From positions 1 through 14,500 of the forward strand of contig JACQEH010000043.1 in the NCBI GenBank assembly GCA_016200675.1: a stretch of DNA of 14,500 nucleotides, written 5' to 3'. A program made the translations under genes and the position numbers. The notes under the pieces are model-generated. The model saw only the letters and a list, made by a program, of their open reading frames with translations, searched no databases and was not told the DNA's origin. Below are positions 6,780-12,435 of this stretch, piece by piece (within the stretch, counting starts at the first letter, position 1; every line of letters starts with the position of its first letter). This DNA comes from Chloroflexota bacterium (GTDB lineage: Bacteria > Chloroflexota > Limnocylindria > Limnocylindrales > CSP1-4).

Positions 6780-8036
6780 CTACGGTGCGGCGTTGGCCTT
6801 GTCCATCGCGGTGCACGCGTCAGCGACGAGCTTCGTCGTGTCGGTGCCCTTGTCGATGGCGGCTGCGAGGGCGTTGCCGAAGTTGTCCCAGTAGCCGTTG
6901 AGCTGCTTGGCCGTCGGCCGGGCGAAGCCCTTGGGCATGAGCGCCGAGAAGCTCTGGGCGATGGGGTCGCTCGGCTTGAGGGTCGTGTTCGCCGGCAGGT
7001 GGCCGACGTTGGCGAAGAGCTGCTCGTTCGCCGGGAGCAGGAACTGCAGGGCGAACGCCTTGGCCAGGTCGATGTTCTTCGACGAGGCGTTGATGTAGAA
7101 GCCGTCAGGCGCCGTCATCGGAGCCCACTCGCCACCCGGACCCGTGGGCCCCGCGGCAACGGCGAGCTTCGCGCCGAGCGCCTTGGAAAGGTCACCGGAC
7201 TGCCACGGGCCGTCGATGAACCCGCCGATCTTGCCGGCGATCAGGTCGGCCTTGGCGTTGCTGTCGTTCTGGTAGAACGTCATGCCCGCAGCCTTCATGT
7301 CCTGGAGCCACTTGAGGGCGTCTGCCACGCCGCTGTTCGCGGCGGCGGCGCATTTGCCGTCGTTGGCAAGGATCTTGCCGCCGAAGGACGAGTAGAGGCC
7401 CCACAGGTAGTAGGCCCCGCCGCCGTTGGCGCCGTAGACCCAGCCGAGCTTCTTGGCGTTGGCCTTCCAGTCGTCGGTCGTCTTGGGGGCGGCGGTCAGG
7501 ATGGTGTTGTCGTAGAAGAGCTCGACGGCCTTCATCGACTCGGGGATCTCGTACAGCTTGCCGTCGACGGTCGCCGCGTTGATGGCGACGTCGGAGGTGT
7601 TGTACGGCGCGGCCTTGAGGGTCGCGCTGAGATCGGACACGTCGACGAGCAGGTTGTTGCGGGCCTCGTTCGGGAGGCTGTCGTTGGGGGCGATGTACAT
7701 GTCGGGACCGCCGCCGGTGCCGGCCTGGGTCTCGAAGTTGGTGAAGAGGTTGTTGAAGGGGACGTCGGTGACCGTCACGGTCAGGCCGGGGTTGGCGGCC
7801 TTGACCTGAGCGACGATCTTGTCGAAGGCGTCCTTCTCGCTGGTGCCGCTGGCGCCGTAGGCCTCCCAGATGGTGAGCGTGCCGGTCAGGGCCTTGGCCG
7901 TCGCGGCTGCGCTCGGGGCGGATGAGGCGCCGGTGCTCGGAGCGGTGCTCGGTGCGGTCGACGCGCCGCCGCCACAGGCGGTTGCGGCGAGCGCGACCAC
8001 GGCGAGCAATCCGCCGAACTTGTTTCGGTTCTGCAT
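6780..8036 (-). CDS. malE: Maltose/maltodextrin-type solute-binding lipoprotein of an ABC importer
   Basis: A 418-residue family-1 solute-binding protein. The start at 8036 gives MQNRNKFGGLLAVVALAATAC, a short lipoprotein signal with lipidated Cys21, then an Ala/Ser/Thr/Pro tether to about residue 45. A start further upstream would spoil the signal. The mature domain opens with LTGTLTIWEAYG and contains TVTDVPFNNLFTNFETQAGTGGGPDMYIAP, FYDNTIL and GFIDGPWQSGD, a typical MalE/CUT1 layout. AGGAGG lies 12 nt before the ATG, strong but slightly distant. It is first of the transporter genes and should capture oligosaccharides released by the GH13 lipoprotein three genes downstream. The exact ligand is inferred from that context and the MalG ending, not from binding residues. 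Confidence 0.92.
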   Translation of the reverse strand: MQNRNKFGGLLAVVALAATACGGGASTAPSTAPSTGASSAPSAAATAKALTGTLTIWEAYGASGTSEKDAFDKIVAQVKAANPGLTVTVTDVPFNNLFTNFETQAGTGGGPDMYIAPNDSLPNEARNNLLVDVSDLSATLKAAPYNTSDVAINAATVDGKLYEIPESMKAVELFYDNTILTAAPKTTDDWKANAKKLGWVYGANGGGAYYLWGLYSSFGGKILANDGKCAAAANSGVADALKWLQDMKAAGMTFYQNDSNAKADLIAGKIGGFIDGPWQSGDLSKALGAKLAVAAGPTGPGGEWAPMTAPDGFYINASSKNIDLAKAFALQFLLPANEQLFANVGHLPANTTLKPSDPIAQSFSALMPKGFARPTAKQLNGYWDNFGNALAAAIDKGTDTTKLVADACTAMDKANAAP

Positions 8037-8077
8037 GGTTTCTTGTTTCCTCCTCGTGCGAGACTCGACTCGCCGCC

Positions 8078-8096
8078 CGGATCGACACTCGATCCG
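8078..8096. promoter_or_regulatory. Inverted repeat in the leader of the binding-protein gene
   Basis: CGGATCGA-CAC-TCGATCCG is a perfect 8-bp inverted repeat with a 3-nt loop, about 42 nt upstream of the malE-like ATG. It is unlike the CCGGTTTAG operator. It may be a second regulator's site or a leader hairpin. No convincing promoter boxes were seen in the 136-bp gap after lacI. Confidence 0.35.
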
Positions 8097-8140
8097 CGTT
8101 CGGGGTCCGTCTTCGCGATGTTTCGGCGCCGCGGGTGGGG

Positions 8141-8160
8141 GCCGCGTCCGCGGACGTGGC
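8141..8160. repeat. GC-rich palindrome just after the lacI-type stop
   Basis: A near-perfect 20-bp palindrome centred on 8150/8151, with CGTCCGCGGACG (8145-8156) perfect and one G-T step outside it. It sits 12 nt beyond the repressor gene. It has no loop and no T-run, so it is not a standard terminator. It might slow transcription between the regulator and the transporter genes. Confidence 0.3.
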
Positions 8161-8172
8161 TCGCCGACGGCG

Positions 8173-9264
8173 TCAGACCTGCCGTTGGTCCGAGGCACCT
8201 CCTTCGGTGGTCAGGCGCACCGTATCGGGCGCGGGTCCGGTGGACGCGCGCACGACCAGGCGGGTCGCCAGGATCTCGTGCTGGTCGAGGCCAATGGAGC
8301 CCTCCAGGATGCCGAGCAGGAGCTCGACGGCCTGCTCGCCCTTGCGGGCGATGGGCTGGTGAATGGTGGTGAGGGCGGGGTCGGCGAACTGGGCGAGCTC
8401 GACGTCGTCGAAGCCGACGACGCTCAGGTCGGCCGGCACGGCCAGGCCGCGCTCGCGCGCCGCCCGCATGGCCCCGATCGCGATGGCGTCGCTCATGGCC
8501 AGGACGCCGGTCGGCCGGAGGCCGGAATCCCAGGTCTCGGCAAAGGCGGCCGTGCCGCCGAGGATGGTCGAGGGCGACGTGACGACCGCCTCGTCGGGCA
8601 GCTCGATGCCGGCGCTCGCGAGCGCGGCGTGGTAGCCGCGCAGGCGGCGGGCCGGAACGCCACCCGGGTCGTCAACGCCGGCCTCCTCGGACGACTCGAT
8701 CGAGAGGACCGCCAGGCGGCGGTGGCCGAGGCCGATGAGGTGTTCGGCGGCGAGGCGGGCGCCACCCTCGTCGTCGACGTCGATGCCGGGCTGGGTCGGC
8801 AGGGCCGTGGAGTCGACGAGGACCATTGGGACGCCGGCTTTCCGAATCTGCTCGACCTCGGGGTGGTGGGCCGAGAGGCCGATGGCCACGACGCCGTCGA
8901 CGCTCGCCCGGCCGATCGCCCGGGCCAGCGAGCCGCGGAAGGGCGAGACGAACTGGAGGACGTAGCCCGAGGCCTCGGCCGCCGCCGCGACGCCGGCCGC
9001 GAAGGTCCCGAAGAAGGGGTTCTCGAAGACGACCGACAGGGCCTGGGGGGTCAGGACGCCGATGGTATGGGTCCGGCCCTGGCTGAGCATGCGAGCCACG
9101 GGGTGCGGGCGGTAGCCGAGCGTCTCGGCCACGGACCTGATGCGGACGGCCGTGTCGGGAGCCAGGCGATCGGGCCGGTTGAAGGCGAAGGAGACGGCTG
9201 TCTTCGAGACGCCGGCCGCGTCGGCGACGTCGGAGATGGTCGGCCGGCGGATCACCTGGACCAT
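8173..9264 (-). CDS. LacI-family transcriptional repressor, probable regulator of the alpha-glucan genes
   Basis: A 363-residue LacI/GalR-type repressor. Residues 1-60 hold the DNA-binding head: TISDVADAAGVSKTAVSFAFN (helix-turn-helix, from about 9) and LGYRPHPVARMLSQGRT (hinge, with the conserved hinge Leu after ARM). A periplasmic-binding-protein-like effector domain follows, with IGVLTPQ, DGVVAIGLSAHH, GIDVDDEGGARLAAEHLIGLGHRR, GVLAMSDAIAIGAM, LSVVGFDDVELAQFADPALTTIHQP and a usual C-terminus. The ATG at 9264 is chosen because homology begins at TISDVA; GGAGG lies 12 nt upstream. An in-frame start at 9300 would add 12 residues without support. It stands upstream of and co-directional with the transporter operon. 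Operator repeats over its own promoter indicate autoregulation. The inducer is likely maltose or maltodextrin, by inference. Confidence 0.93.
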   Translation of the reverse strand: MVQVIRRPTISDVADAAGVSKTAVSFAFNRPDRLAPDTAVRIRSVAETLGYRPHPVARMLSQGRTHTIGVLTPQALSVVFENPFFGTFAAGVAAAAEASGYVLQFVSPFRGSLARAIGRASVDGVVAIGLSAHHPEVEQIRKAGVPMVLVDSTALPTQPGIDVDDEGGARLAAEHLIGLGHRRLAVLSIESSEEAGVDDPGGVPARRLRGYHAALASAGIELPDEAVVTSPSTILGGTAAFAETWDSGLRPTGVLAMSDAIAIGAMRAARERGLAVPADLSVVGFDDVELAQFADPALTTIHQPIARKGEQAVELLLGILEGSIGLDQHEILATRLVVRASTGPAPDTVRLTTEGGASDQRQV

Positions 9265-9370
9265 GCTGTGACGGTTCCTCCAACCTGAGCCGCCGCGCAT
9301 CGAACGGGGGAGACCCGGGAACGGGGCCTGGGTTCCGCTGGATCGGGGGCTCGGGGGATGGCCGGTTAAT

Positions 9371-9392
9371 CCGGTTTAGCAAACCGGTTTAG
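9371..9392. promoter_or_regulatory. Tandem LacI-type operator over the lacI start of transcription
   Basis: CCGGTTTAG occurs at 9371-9379 and again at 9384-9392, a 13-bp period. The pair also forms a perfect 7-bp inverted repeat, CCGGTTT-AGC-AAACCGG (9371-9387), and AAACCGGTTT (9381-9390) is itself a perfect palindrome with the central CG typical of LacI-family operators. A fourth, weaker half, CCGGTTAAT, is at 9362-9370. The sites lie directly downstream of the -10 box of the repressor promoter, a classical repressing position. The same 10-mer recurs in the glgP/glgA gap. Confidence 0.75.
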
Positions 9393-9395
9393 TGG

Positions 9396-9424
9396 ACCGT
9401 AGCAGGTCATTCGCGCGACGTCAA
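9396..9424 (-). promoter_or_regulatory. Predicted sigma-70-type promoter of the lacI-mal-amylase operon
   Basis: On the minus strand TTGACG (9419-9424) is followed by exactly 17 bp and then TACGGT (9396-9401). Transcription would begin near 9389, inside the operator cluster, leaving a leader of roughly 125 nt before the repressor ATG. This is the best-formed promoter in the window and may drive all six minus-strand genes. Confidence 0.7.
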
Positions 9425-9432
9425 CAGTCGTC

Positions 9433-9480
9433 CGAGACCCTGCGTCGTCGAGACCCTGTGTCGTCGAGACCCTCGCGCGT
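9433..9480. repeat. Three copies of a 16-bp tandem repeat
   Basis: CGAGACCCT begins at 9433, 9449 and 9465, each copy preceded by GTC or GTCGT, giving a 16-bp period with small differences in the tail. It lies in the 369-bp non-coding gap (9265-9633) between the divergent lacI-type and ACT genes, just upstream of the lacI promoter. No gene was found in this gap. Confidence 0.75.
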
Positions 9481-9558
9481 CGCGGCTTCGCCCAGATGTG
9501 TCCGGGTGCGCCGCGGCCCGGGCATTCGCCCTCGATATCGTTCGCCGGCATCGTCCAT

Positions 9559-9605
9559 CGGGTTCGTCCGCGGGGCTCATCCAAGGGGCTCGTCCGCGGG
9601 GCTCG
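9559..9605. repeat. Short tandem repeat, 13-bp period, upstream of the ACT gene
   Basis: GGGGCTC begins at 9572, 9585 and 9598, with the unit GGGGCTCRTCCRMG, and a diverged copy (GGGTTCGTCCGC) precedes at 9560. It ends about 30 bp before the ACT-domain start. It may simply be replication slippage, or it may affect the promoter of that gene. Confidence 0.65.
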
Positions 9606-9633
9606 GCCACGTCCCGCGCACCCGGCGGCTAGG

Positions 9634-10047
9634 ATGAGCGTCAAGGCGCCGGCCCTCGCGTCTCACCAGTTCGTGGTCCAGCTCAAGAACGACCCGGGGG
9701 CCATGGCCACCCTGGCCGAGCGGCTCGCGGCCGAGGGGGTGGACCTCCGCGCCATCGGCGGCGGGGGCATCGGCGACACCGGGCACGTGATCATGACGAC
9801 CGCCGACGACGAGGCCACCCGGCGCGTCCTCGACGAGGGTGACTACACCTACGTCGAGGGTGAGTCGATCCTGGCCGAGGTGGACGACCGGCCGGGCGGG
9901 ATGGCTCGCCTGTCGCGGGCGCTGGCAGACGCCGGCGTCAACATCTACGGCCATCTCTTCCTCGGCCGCTGGGGCGACCGGGCGATGTTCGCTTTCGTGG
10001 TCGACCAGCCGGCGATCGCCCGGCCGATCCTGGATCGCAAGGGCTGA
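9634..10047 (+). CDS. Small protein of two tandem ACT domains
   Basis: A 137-residue soluble protein made of two ACT-type ligand-binding domains. The first (about 11-65) reads FVVQLKNDPGAMATLAERLAAEGVDLRAI and ends in VIMTTADDEATRRVL. The second (about 72-135) reads ESILAEVDDRPGGMARLSRALADAGVNIYG and ends in AMFAFVVDQPAIA. In each, the acidic-x-PG-hydrophobic pattern (NDPGAM, DDRPGGM) marks the loop that commonly binds an amino acid at a domain interface. There is no catalytic domain, so it probably works as a stand-alone sensor or as a regulatory partner of an enzyme encoded elsewhere. The ATG is placed at 9634 because the domain starts shortly after. Only a weak purine stretch precedes it. 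It is divergent from the lacI-type gene and convergent with the sugar dehydrogenase gene. Confidence 0.8.
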   Translation: MSVKAPALASHQFVVQLKNDPGAMATLAERLAAEGVDLRAIGGGGIGDTGHVIMTTADDEATRRVLDEGDYTYVEGESILAEVDDRPGGMARLSRALADAGVNIYGHLFLGRWGDRAMFAFVVDQPAIARPILDRKG

Positions 10048-10060
10048 CGAACGGCGCCCA

Positions 10061-10075
10061 CGCCCGCGACGGGCG
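10061..10075. terminator. Small hairpin between convergent genes
   Basis: CGCCCG-CGA-CGGGCG, a 6-bp stem, lies in the 34-bp gap between the ACT and dehydrogenase stops. It could serve both directions but has no T-run. Weak call. Confidence 0.3.
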
Positions 10076-10081
10076 GGTGCC

Positions 10082-11506
10082 TCAGCGGCTGCTGGCGGAG
10101 AGGCGGTAGATCGAGCCGCCGAGGTCGGCGGCGTAGAGCTCGCCCGACTCGGATTCGCCGTAGCCCGCGATCCCGCCCGGCGCGGCAGCCACCTGGACGA
10201 GCGATTGGGCCCCGGATGCCGCCGCGCTGACCGCCCAGGTGAGGCCGGTGCACTCGTCGCTGAAGACGTAGCCGCCACGGAGGGCCGGTGAGGCGGACCC
10301 GCGATAGACATTGCCGCCGATCACCGCGCAGCCGAAGTCGTGGGAGTACTCGACCACCGGGAGCGTCAGGCCGCCCGTGGAACAGCCGCTCGAGGGATTG
10401 AAGCAGTGGTCGCCCTCCATGATCCGCCAGCCGAAGTTCAGGCCGCCGACGCCGGCCCGGGCAACGTCCACCTCCTCCCACAGGTTCTGCCCGACGTCGC
10501 CGATCCAGAGGTCGCCGGTCGCCCGATCGAAGGAGAAGCGGAACGGGTTTCGCAGGCCATAGAGCCAGATCTCGCCCTGCTTCCCGGACTGGCCGGCGAA
10601 GGGGTTGGAAGCGGGGATCCCGTAGTTCCGGCCGCCTGACGGGTGGTCGACGTCGATCCTGAGGATCTTCCCGAGGAGCGAACCGAGGTCCTGGGCGTGA
10701 TTCTGCGGGTCGCCGCCCGAGCCCCCGTCTCCCAGCGCGATGTACAGGTATCCGTCAGGCCCGAAGGCGATCCCCCCGCCGTTGTGGTTGGGATAGGGCT
10801 GGGCGACGTGGAGGATGGCGACCTCGCTGCCCGGGATGACGACGTTCGGGGCCGCTGGGTCGACCGCGAACGAGCTCACGACCGTGTTGCCGGCCGTGTC
10901 GGTGTAGTCGACGAAGACGCGCGGATCCGCCGGGTAGCCGGGATGGAAGGCGAGCCCCATGAGGCCCTGCTCGCCGCCCCTCGAGACCTGGCTCGAGATG
11001 TTCAGGAAGGGTGTCGATGTCACGGTGCCGCCGTTGACGATGTAGACGGCCCCGCCCTGCTCGGCGACGAAGAGGCGCCCGCTGCCGTCGCCCGCGTTGG
11101 CGATCGCGAGGGGCCGTCCGGGAACCGTGGCCGCGACGGCGAACGTGACCGCCACGTGGTTCGGATCCCATCCGGTCGGGGTGGGCGGCGCCGTGGGGGC
11201 TCTCGTTGGCGCCGGGGTGGGGCGGGGGGTCGGTCGTGACGTGGGCCGCGGCGTCGGGGCAAGGGTTGATCCGGCCGTGGGCGCCGAAGCGGCCGCGGAG
11301 CTCGACGGTGAGGGCGTGGAACTGGTGGGGTTCGAGCCCGGCGTCGTGCCGGTCGGCGCCGGCGACGCCTGGGCAGAGGAAGCTGCCTCGGTGGCGATGG
11401 GGGAGGCCGAGCCGGAGCTCGTGCTCGTGGTCGCACTGCAACCGGCGACTGCCAGCGCCACGACGATCGCCAGCGCGCTCCTGGATCCGGACCCCCCGCC
11501 ATGCAC
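10082..11506 (-). CDS. PQQ-type sugar (glucose/sorbosone) dehydrogenase lipoprotein
   Basis: A 474-residue lipoprotein: signal LAIVVALAVAGC with lipidated Cys23, then a long Ser/Thr/Pro/Ala tether (about 24-112) that includes short PTPRPT-type repeats. The catalytic six-bladed beta-propeller runs from about 115 to the end. Motifs of the soluble-glucose-dehydrogenase/aldose-sugar-dehydrogenase family are present: RLFVAEQGGAVYIV, GEQGLMGLAFHPGY, PYPNHNGGGIAFGPDGYLYIALGDGG (His241, calcium/PQQ area), LYGLRNPFRFSFD (R319), LWIGDVGQNLWEEV and NFGWRIMEGDHCF. It probably oxidises sugars outside the membrane and passes electrons onward, but substrate is uncertain and some family members are not enzymes. 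The GTG start sits 6 nt after a -10-like TAGATT, so a leaderless mRNA is likely. It is a plausible partner of the starch genes but not in their operon. Confidence 0.85.
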   Translation of the reverse strand: MHGGGSGSRSALAIVVALAVAGCSATTSTSSGSASPIATEAASSAQASPAPTGTTPGSNPTSSTPSPSSSAAASAPTAGSTLAPTPRPTSRPTPRPTPAPTRAPTAPPTPTGWDPNHVAVTFAVAATVPGRPLAIANAGDGSGRLFVAEQGGAVYIVNGGTVTSTPFLNISSQVSRGGEQGLMGLAFHPGYPADPRVFVDYTDTAGNTVVSSFAVDPAAPNVVIPGSEVAILHVAQPYPNHNGGGIAFGPDGYLYIALGDGGSGGDPQNHAQDLGSLLGKILRIDVDHPSGGRNYGIPASNPFAGQSGKQGEIWLYGLRNPFRFSFDRATGDLWIGDVGQNLWEEVDVARAGVGGLNFGWRIMEGDHCFNPSSGCSTGGLTLPVVEYSHDFGCAVIGGNVYRGSASPALRGGYVFSDECTGLTWAVSAAASGAQSLVQVAAAPGGIAGYGESESGELYAADLGGSIYRLSASSR

Positions 11507-11512
11507 CCGTCG

Positions 11513-11540
11513 AATCTATCCGCAATCCCGGATTCGCCAA
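11513..11540 (-). promoter_or_regulatory. Predicted leaderless promoter of the sugar dehydrogenase gene
   Basis: On the minus strand TTGGCG (11535-11540), a 16-bp spacer and TAGATT (11513-11518) are followed after 6 nt by the GTG start. There is no ribosome-binding sequence in that space, so transcription should begin at or next to the start codon. Confidence 0.5.
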
Positions 11541-11578
11541 TGGGACGATCGGATCCGCGTGGAGCCTCGCGGTACCGC

Positions 11579-11611
11579 CGGGCGTCCGCCGGGCGTCCGC
11601 CGGGCGTCCGC
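11579..11611. repeat. Three perfect copies of an 11-bp tandem repeat
   Basis: CGGGCGTCCGC is repeated three times without a mismatch, directly next to the stop of the HNH reading frame (11614) and downstream of the tRNA gene. A fourth partial match (ACCGC) precedes. It is probably slippage of GC-rich DNA. Confidence 0.85.
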
Positions 11612-11613
11612 AG

Positions 11614-12366
11614 TTACGGGATGGCAGGGGGATTGGAGCGGGAGACGGGATTCGAACCCGCGACATTCGCCTTGGAAGGGCGACGCTCCACCAACTGAGC
11701 TACTCCCGCTCGCCGAGTTCCGCCGTCCCGCTGTCGAAGTGTTCGGGCGCGATGGCAGTTCGCACAGACGATATCGCACTTGGCGACCTCCGCAATGATT
11801 CTCGGTGTCCCGGAGCGGCCGATCATCCTCGTGACGCCAAAGCGCTTGGTCGCCGGGTCTCGAAGGTCGAAGTCCATCGCACACGGCGGGAACGACTCGC
11901 CACAGTCGGCACATGGGACCGCACGGAGCACATCGAGGAGACGCGCCTGCTCCCGCCACCTTGCTCGTCTGGCCTCGATCGACGGCGACGTCACCGCGGG
12001 TCGCGGCCCAGTTCGAAGTCGTTCGGCGTGCTCACGTCGAGTCCTGATCCGATGACCGTTGGCACAGATCACGTCGCACTTGGCGATCTCATCGATGATC
12101 GTTTGAGCCGCCAACATGGCTCGGCCTTCCGTGAGACCGAACGCCTTGCGCTCGCGTTGCCGATGGTCGAAGTCCATCTGATGCGGTAGCAGGATCCGAC
12201 CGCAATCGGCGCACGGGACATGTCGGCATGCGGCGCACGGGACATGTCGGCATGCGCGCAGGAATGCAAGCGTCTCAGCCTGGCGCCTGCGAACGCGTTC
12301 CAATTCCTGATCCTGTCGTGCGTGGTACGCCACGTTCGCAGGGCGCTGGCTCCGCCGATGGCCCAC
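11614..12366 (-). CDS. Tandem HNH/zinc-module protein whose frame runs through a tRNA gene
   Basis: A 250-residue frame with two copies of a small HNH-nuclease-like zinc module, exactly 100 residues apart. Module 1 has C52/C55, MDFDH with His68, and CANGHR (101-106). Module 2 has C152/C155, MDFDL with Leu168, and CANCHR (201-206). In the usual module, CxxC and CxNC hold zinc and the DFDH histidine begins the catalytic beta-beta-alpha motif. Here copy 1 has lost the last zinc cysteine (Gly104) and copy 2 the histidine (Leu168). The last roughly 35 residues (GVAQLVERRPSKANVAG onward) are a translation of the tRNA-Gly gene, and the stop at 11614 lies beyond it. The GTG at 12366 is 7 nt from a TATACT box, suggesting leaderless translation under a LexA-type operator. 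Base composition looks less GC-rich than the neighbours, hinting at transfer. A DNA-cutting role is inferred from family; either module may be inactive alone. Confidence 0.65.
   Translation of the reverse strand: MGHRRSQRPANVAYHARQDQELERVRRRQAETLAFLRACRHVPCAACRHVPCADCGRILLPHQMDFDHRQRERKAFGLTEGRAMLAAQTIIDEIAKCDVICANGHRIRTRREHAERLRTGPRPAVTSPSIEARRARWREQARLLDVLRAVPCADCGESFPPCAMDFDLRDPATKRFGVTRMIGRSGTPRIIAEVAKCDIVCANCHRARTLRQRDGGTRRAGVAQLVERRPSKANVAGSNPVSRSNPPAIP
11634..11709 (-). tRNA. tRNA-Gly, anticodon TCC, with encoded CCA
   Basis: Read on the minus strand, the gene begins GCGGGAGTAGCTCAGTTGGT and closes with CTCCCGC, a perfect 7-bp acceptor stem. It then has discriminator T and an encoded CCA (11634-11636). 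The anticodon stem TCGCC/GGCGA encloses CTTCCAA, giving anticodon TCC, which reads GGA and related glycine codons. The T arm has GGTTCGAATCC. The body is 73 nt (11637-11709). It lies entirely within the 3' end of a same-strand protein reading frame. Confidence 0.95.
12207..12254. repeat. Perfect 24-bp tandem duplication inside the HNH gene
   Basis: Positions 12207-12230 and 12231-12254 are identical and in frame, adding eight residues so that the protein reads ACRHVPCAACRHVPCADCG. The extra copy supplies another Cys pair just before the first zinc knuckle. It is likely a recent slippage event. Confidence 0.95.
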
Positions 12367-12373
12367 GGTTCGG

Positions 12374-12395
12374 AGTATAGAACACCGGTTCTATA
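12374..12395 (-). promoter_or_regulatory. Promoter of the HNH gene overlapped by a LexA/SOS-type operator
   Basis: TATAGAACACCGGTTCTATA (12376-12395) is a perfect 8-bp inverted repeat with a 4-bp centre and contains GAAC-N4-GTTC (12380-12391), the core of the Gram-positive and actinobacterial LexA box. It overlaps a minus-strand -10 box TATACT (12374-12379) that stands 7 nt before the GTG start. The AT-rich arms stand out in very GC-rich DNA. No clear -35 was seen. LexA bound here would block the -10 region. Confidence 0.65.
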
Positions 12396-12435
12396 TGCTG
12401 GCCCTCGGCGCGGGTCGCTCCGGTCGCGCCGGCCC

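Noticed and set aside
5357..7925. Long plus-strand frames opposite the permease and binding-protein genes
   Set aside because: Composition is repetitive Glu/Asp/Arg/Gly, the product of reading biased codons backwards. The antisense genes show clear transporter motifs.
8037..8198. An in-frame extension of the binding protein upstream of 8036
   Set aside because: It would bury the lipoprotein signal, and AGGAGG lies within it at the proper side of the ATG at 8036.
9433..9605. CRISPR array
   Set aside because: Units are only 13-16 bp and directly adjacent, with no unique spacers and no cas genes nearby.
12376..12395. Intrinsic terminator of the pseudo-receiver gene
   Set aside because: The stem is AT-rich and has no T-run. 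It overlaps a -10 box and matches a LexA core, so an operator is the better reading.
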